Shown here one piece after another: positions 59,393 through 64,000 of a stretch of 64,000 bases of DNA. Every line of letters starts with the position of its first letter. Within the stretch, counting starts at the first letter, position 1. Position numbers and translations under genes: made by a program. Source of the DNA: Mactromeris polynyma (taxonomy: Eukaryota; Mollusca; Bivalvia; Venerida; Mactridae); the NCBI GenBank assembly GCA_032209605.1, contig JASFXZ010000001.1, positions 8,247,703 to 8,311,702 on the forward strand, written 5' to 3'. The notes under the pieces were generated by a model that was given only the letters and a program-made list of their open reading frames with translations, made no database searches and had not been told where the DNA came from.

Positions 59393-61147
59393 ATTTAAGC
59401 CAAAATATCGGGTACATATTTCCAAAGACCTAAGTTACATGGTAGTTAGGTCTTTGATATCTCCAACAGAAAAAACGTTATGAATTTAATTGTTTTACCA
59501 GGTGTAAATAGTTTTATATCTATCTCGCTGGGCGTGCGAGTGTTACCTGTAATTGGTCAATAACTATGTGTTTATTATTTATAAGATGCAACTAACTTAG
59601 GTCAGTGTTCTAAGAGTTTTCATAGCGATTTTGAACGAAATCATATCTTTGAATGTCTATTAGTTTGAATCAAAAGTCATTCCAATTACGCTAACGCCGT
59701 ACATCTTCCCCGACTCGTTAATTTGTGTGTGTATATTTCCCGGTTTTATGGTGCTTTTCGGTGGCTTTATACTTTGTATGTGACAATTTCTTCGCGGCTC
59801 TTTAATTCATCTTTTGAACCAGACGTTGATGTAGAGTAACCTGATATGTATTTTATTCTCCAGCACATATTCCTCATCAGGGAATCGAAATCCGGGTTTT
59901 TATTGTTATCCTCGAGCTCACGACAAACTCCGAAAGAGAATGTTTTTTGGCTTTAGCTGATAGCTGTGTTACAATTTTTGGAGATACAAAACAGAATCGT
60001 AGTTTTATGGTAGAATTAAATGATCACCGGTTTAATACCCTAAATTACTCGATATTTTGTACAATTTCATGACGTTTGGATGATTGTGATCGAAAGACAG
60101 TCAGAACCAAATTGCCCTGCTTGTAAACACTTCCTTGTGTGAGTCTAAAAGCTTTCTGAATGTTTCCTTTGAAGGTATATACGAAAGTGACAGGGTAGGA
60201 GTTTTATACAGTGAAACATGAGAAGTAGGGACTTAAAATTCGACCAAAATTACTACAAAGGCATAACAATTCCTTTCACAGGCGTGAAATGGCTAATCAA
60301 GTCAATAACAAACGTGGTTTTATAGTTTGTTGTGGAGACTTTCAGGAGGTTTGTTGTTTGTGCAAATGACTTAAATGTTTTAGAGAACAATAAAAGTGTT
60401 GTAAATTAGAAATAAACGGTTGTCTGATATAGATACCGATGCTAATCTACAAGACATGCAGAATATGGTAATTTTAAGAGTTGAGAAGGCAGAAGAAATC
60501 AAAGAACATGTGTCTTGTAATATCACACCATAGCTTATCAGTATTTGTTTATATAGTACTGAACTGAACTTTGTTGCGTGGAAATGACATTTCTGAATCT
60601 CATGGTTGGCAAACGTGTGTTCAGCATTTTACAGGATCGGTAGATTGAATCACATTGTCATGCATGTTCCAATATTTTTAGTTCCTAGTATCTGCTTGTT
60701 TCAAACATAATGGGTTTGGGTCAGTTGTTTTTATTTTGTTCATCATTTTTTACAAAATATATATACGTAGTTTCCTGACAGTGTTTGGGAATCTTATAGA
60801 TAGCATTGCATCACCATTTGATATACTTGAGAGCTGTTTTGTGTCATGTTTTTAGACGCAGTCGTACTAGCATGGTTTTTCTATTTGCATATCAGTGATG
60901 TGTAAACCAATCAAAACTATTTTAACCACCAAGGCAATTTCTCTTGAACCGAACAACGTTTATAACATTGACGCGGATTGGTTAAACTTTCGATAAAGGG
61001 TACGTACCTTACCGAAATCCACTGAATGTCGGTGGATTTACAGAAATCAATTTTGGATTTGGGGTGACCATCAATCGATACATCTCGGCATTGTTTTATG
61101 GTGCACAACAAATCTTAAACTTCAAATTGCGTCGACCATCTTTTTTC
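59393..61147. other. unannotated stretch
   Basis: No gene recognised. A small stem (AAATCCAC...GTGGATTT) lies at about 61015-61040. Confidence 0.45.
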
Positions 61148-61385
61148 AAGATATTTCTTGTTTTTTTTAATGGGGATTTAAGTTACATGTACAACCAATG
61201 CCATGTTGTGACTATTCCAGATATTATGGATGCCGGAGACCACCGGTGGGCACCTAGGTAGAATTATTGAAACTTCTAGCCACCTGGATGGCTTCCTCAC
61301 AAATTCTTTATCCTGTGTGAGATCCAGCAATGAGGAACGAGTGATTGGAAGTCAGCAACCATATCCACTCGACCCCTAAGGCTCC
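61148..61385 (-). mobile_element. tRNA-derived SINE, 'gaggaagccatccagg' family
   Basis: On the minus strand: GGTCGAGTGGATATGGTTGC (A box with Ser/Leu-like GTCGAGTGG), GACTTCCAATCACT, a decayed B box, then GTGAGGAAGCCATCCAGGTG, TTCTACCTAGGTGCCCACCG and a degenerate tail ending in an A-rich run (ATTAAAAAAAACAAG). I recall this order of blocks from bivalve repeats. It is diverged from the consensus I remember, so it is an old copy. Confidence 0.65.
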
Positions 61386-62660
61386 TATGGATGTTTTACT
61401 GTACACGTTCCTTAAATAACTTACTGAATGATTTTAAATATACATTGTACATTATCTTTGTAAAGTAGATCCTCAACAATTCTCAAGTGGCTTTCCTTTT
61501 GCTATTTTCTCACTCATGATAATTTGAGGCATTCTATCCAAGGTGATCAGAATGAATTGTTTCGAAGGAAATCAATTGAAATCTATAATAGTATTTTTTA
61601 TTGTAAGAGGGCTTGTTTAAACGTTATATTTCGTACAACTAAATGACCAAACAAATCTATTTCCTTGTCTTAATCTAAATAAACAGAGACTTTAATTAAA
61701 TGTCGAAAACACAATAAACCAAAACTAAGACTGGTTTTATACAGTTAACTTAAAATTTATATCATTTCTTAAATCTTTAGTCTTTTAGAATTTAAAAAAT
61801 AACCCATTTTTTCCCCGTATTTCTACCATAAATACACAAGCCTGAAGAAACCTATTTGTTACTTCTAATTGCAATTTAAAGATTTATATCCTTGTAACTA
61901 ATTAAGTACAGTTCAAGAAAGATTTCATTCTGAGGAAACAGTTTAATTTTTACAACCAGTGCTCGTGTGTGGATAAAACTTTTATTTAGCTCTTTGTAAA
62001 CACATTTAGCTGCGTAGATTCTTTGGGTTCTGAAATAATTGAAATTGTGTTACGTTGCTAGTCCAATTCTAGAATTTCCTGTCAAAAATGGCTATAACGG
62101 TTTTAGTACAGCAGTGTTTTGTGATGACGTTTCAATTTCCATCACACATTTATCCTCGAGTTATATACCATTTATATTGTCTGCAGTTATTTGTAGTCAA
62201 TAGACACGTTTATAAACAAGAAAGTAGTATGTCACATGTTTTCGCGATCGTATATGATTAAAAATCAATTTGCATTTTTAGTTTCAACATAATTTATTCA
62301 AACATCCTTAAGTACGAACAACAGAGCTTATACTTTTACATATAAATAATGCGTTTTTCAAGTAGTTCTGTTATGAATGATTTTTATTTGAATAGGATAT
62401 AGTTCATCATAAGATTGGATATATTATCCTATGTTATGTAAAAATCAAAATATGGCATCAAGAGTTATACGTTTCACTTGACATTTGCGAAGTGTTGAGT
62501 GTCTTGTAGGTTGTTTTAGGATTGAACACTGAAGATGTCACTACTATACCTCCTGATAAGATCGAAGTACTTCCTTTGGGAAGCAGATGCACCTATCAGT
62601 ATTTGCCTCAGGGGGAGCGCCAGGCTGATCAAATGGAATTAGACGACTTGTATTGTGGGG
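61386..62660. other. unannotated stretch
   Basis: AT-rich. Nothing recognised. Confidence 0.5.
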
Positions 62661-62820
62661 GTCTAATTCCCCACCATATAACCAGTCATTTTGTCTAAAT
62701 TCCCATACTAGGAGTCGTCTAATTCCCATAACTGGGATACGTCTAATTTCCCACTTCCTGGATCTATTAAATTTCTAACAAGTCTATTTCCCGGAACGTG
62801 TCAAATGTCCACCTGTCGGG
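62661..62820. repeat. degenerate minisatellite, about 24-bp unit
   Basis: GTCTAATTCCC-type starts occur at 62661, 62693, 62717, 62741, 62782 and 62800. The best-preserved units (62693-62764) are exactly 24 bp apart and read GTCTAATTCCCATAACTGGG plus ATAC. Outer units have lost length. No coding; the minus-strand frame across it is incidental. Confidence 0.7.
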
Positions 62821-62860
62821 AATCGTCCTCCGTCTTAAGTCACGTGTATCCCAGCCGCTT

Positions 62861-62871
62861 CCCCCCCCCCC
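62861..62871. repeat. C11 homopolymer
   Basis: A run of 11 C followed by TGGGG, just after a CACGTG (62842-62847). Confidence 0.9.
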
Positions 62872-63481
62872 TGGGGCAAAACGTTGATAAGTGCAAGACT
62901 AGAGGTGAATTCATGTAAGCTAACTTATACATGTATACTGGTTAGGTGCTCCCTGCTCGCCGTATTTAACCGTAATAATGCATAATGACTTTAAGCGGAA
63001 AAAGATTGCTACGAACATTTACGATGTAACAAACATAAATATTACATTCAAACAACAAACCGCTTTCATAAGAGGTCACATTATGCAATTATGTGATTGA
63101 AATGTCATTTTCTGGGCCATAATTTTGGAAATTAAGCAATTTGCTATAAAACAATTTTCTATATAACCTCATTATTTCTTGATTCGTAAAGTGGTAAATC
63201 AGATAATGTTGTTTGTGAGAAATGTAACAAAAACAATGTTGCGTGGATGTTGGTAAATGCATCTCACGGAAACTAAGCTAGCTTTCTGATCAATACGCAA
63301 CATCATGTTACAATTTGACTACGCTAGAAAACAGGGACCCCCAGATTAGTTTTTGTTGTTGTCTGTTCTTATACGTTTCAAACACAAGTCTGTCTGTTAC
63401 AATTAGCTATATATATATCAAGAACAGAAACATGCTGTTTGTTAAGAAGGACGTTTGTGTCATAGGATATATTTAATGCTC
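62872..63481. other. unannotated stretch
   Basis: Nothing recognised. Confidence 0.5.
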
Positions 63482-63643
63482 GTTGTTGTTGTTGTTCTTT
63501 GTATTGAGTAAGCGAGCAACTATCTGGAAAAGGAATTCTGTCGTATGTCACAGAGTCAGAAAAATGTACAGCCAGAACTGGGCTCGAGCCCGGAACTTTT
63601 GGCTTACCAGGCGATGGTTCCATCGACTACTCTATCCGGACCG
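63482..63643 (-). mobile_element. short tRNA-derived SINE with (AAC)n tail
   Basis: On the minus strand: GTCCGGATAGAGTAGTCGAT (A-box region), GGTAAGCCAAAAGTTCC, and a near-consensus B box GGGCTCGAGCCC. Then follows a body of about 70 bp (CATTTTTCTGACTCTGTGAC...) and a tail AACAACAACAACAACG. A complete short SINE of about 160 bp; the head family is undecided. Confidence 0.65.
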
Positions 63644-64000
63644 CTTACACATCTTGCGCTCTTGCAATGATATGTGACTTGACATGTACAAAAGAAGTTT
63701 AAGTCATAAATTGAAGTATGTTTTAATGGATCTTAATACTTTGAATAACCCCAGGGTGTGTATAATTCAGATCATTTAACCTTTCTAGATAATCACACTT
63801 GATCCCATTTATAGTCGATATAGTAAAACGGTAACAGACAAATTACTATGTCTGTAACATGCGACTTCAAAACTTCAGTTTTTGTTCAAAGTTTTTTTTT
63901 TAAATAATAGCATTGCGGATCTAAATATCGTATTGTTTACATAACATTTTGAAACATAAGTTGTTGCAAACATAACCAATAATGGGGGGTAATACATTCG
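63644..64000. other. unannotated stretch to window end
   Basis: AT-rich. Nothing recognised. Confidence 0.5.

Overview
The window reads as non-coding nuclear DNA of an invertebrate animal, most likely a mollusc and probably a bivalve. It is AT-rich throughout. I find no convincing complete gene, no operon-like layout, no rRNA, no functional tRNA and no CRISPR array. The open frames are short, overlap on both strands, and several of the longest are by-products of tandem repeats. The mollusc assignment rests on the repeats. There are several tRNA-headed SINEs whose bodies and tails I recognise from molluscan genomes: RUDI/V-SINE-like copies ending in a GACGTTAAACCCGA-type tail, one SINE with a Meta-domain-like centre, and one 'gaggaagccatccagg' family copy. 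There are also TA-flanked MITEs and a LINE-type (CTTGA)n tail. These family names come from memory and were not searched.

Layout. 0-11 kb: two pogo/Tigger-like MITEs (1.6 and 9.0 kb), two copies of a TA-flanked 'CAGTAAAACCTC' MITE (5.3 and 11.2 kb), a 92-bp palindromic foldback at 8.7 kb and a full-length minus-strand SINE at 9.8-10.1 kb. 11-23 kb: mostly featureless, with a nested TIR element carrying a perfect 14-bp hairpin (15.4 kb), a CRE/E-box cluster (17.2 kb) and an internally expanded MITE (21.8 kb). 23.9-26 kb: an approximately 143-bp tandem array abutting a MITE, then a GC-rich 32-bp minisatellite. 26.5-31.9 kb: two copies of one 0.37-kb repeat in inverted orientation, with two SINEs between them. 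32.0-32.3 kb: a possible terminal exon with gustatory-receptor-like character. 32.9-33.2 kb: a 28-bp minisatellite. 34-55 kb: copies of an unclassified repeat family, SINE fragments, an 18-bp minisatellite and another candidate exon at 48.6-48.8 kb. 57-64 kb: a plus-strand SINE, a near-identical 58-bp array, a degenerate 24-bp minisatellite and two minus-strand SINEs.

The sequence therefore describes a repeat community in an intergenic or long-intron setting, not a gene system. The points most worth testing are the two candidate exons (32.0 and 48.6 kb), the nuclear-receptor half-sites inside the 143-bp array, and the inverted repeat pair.
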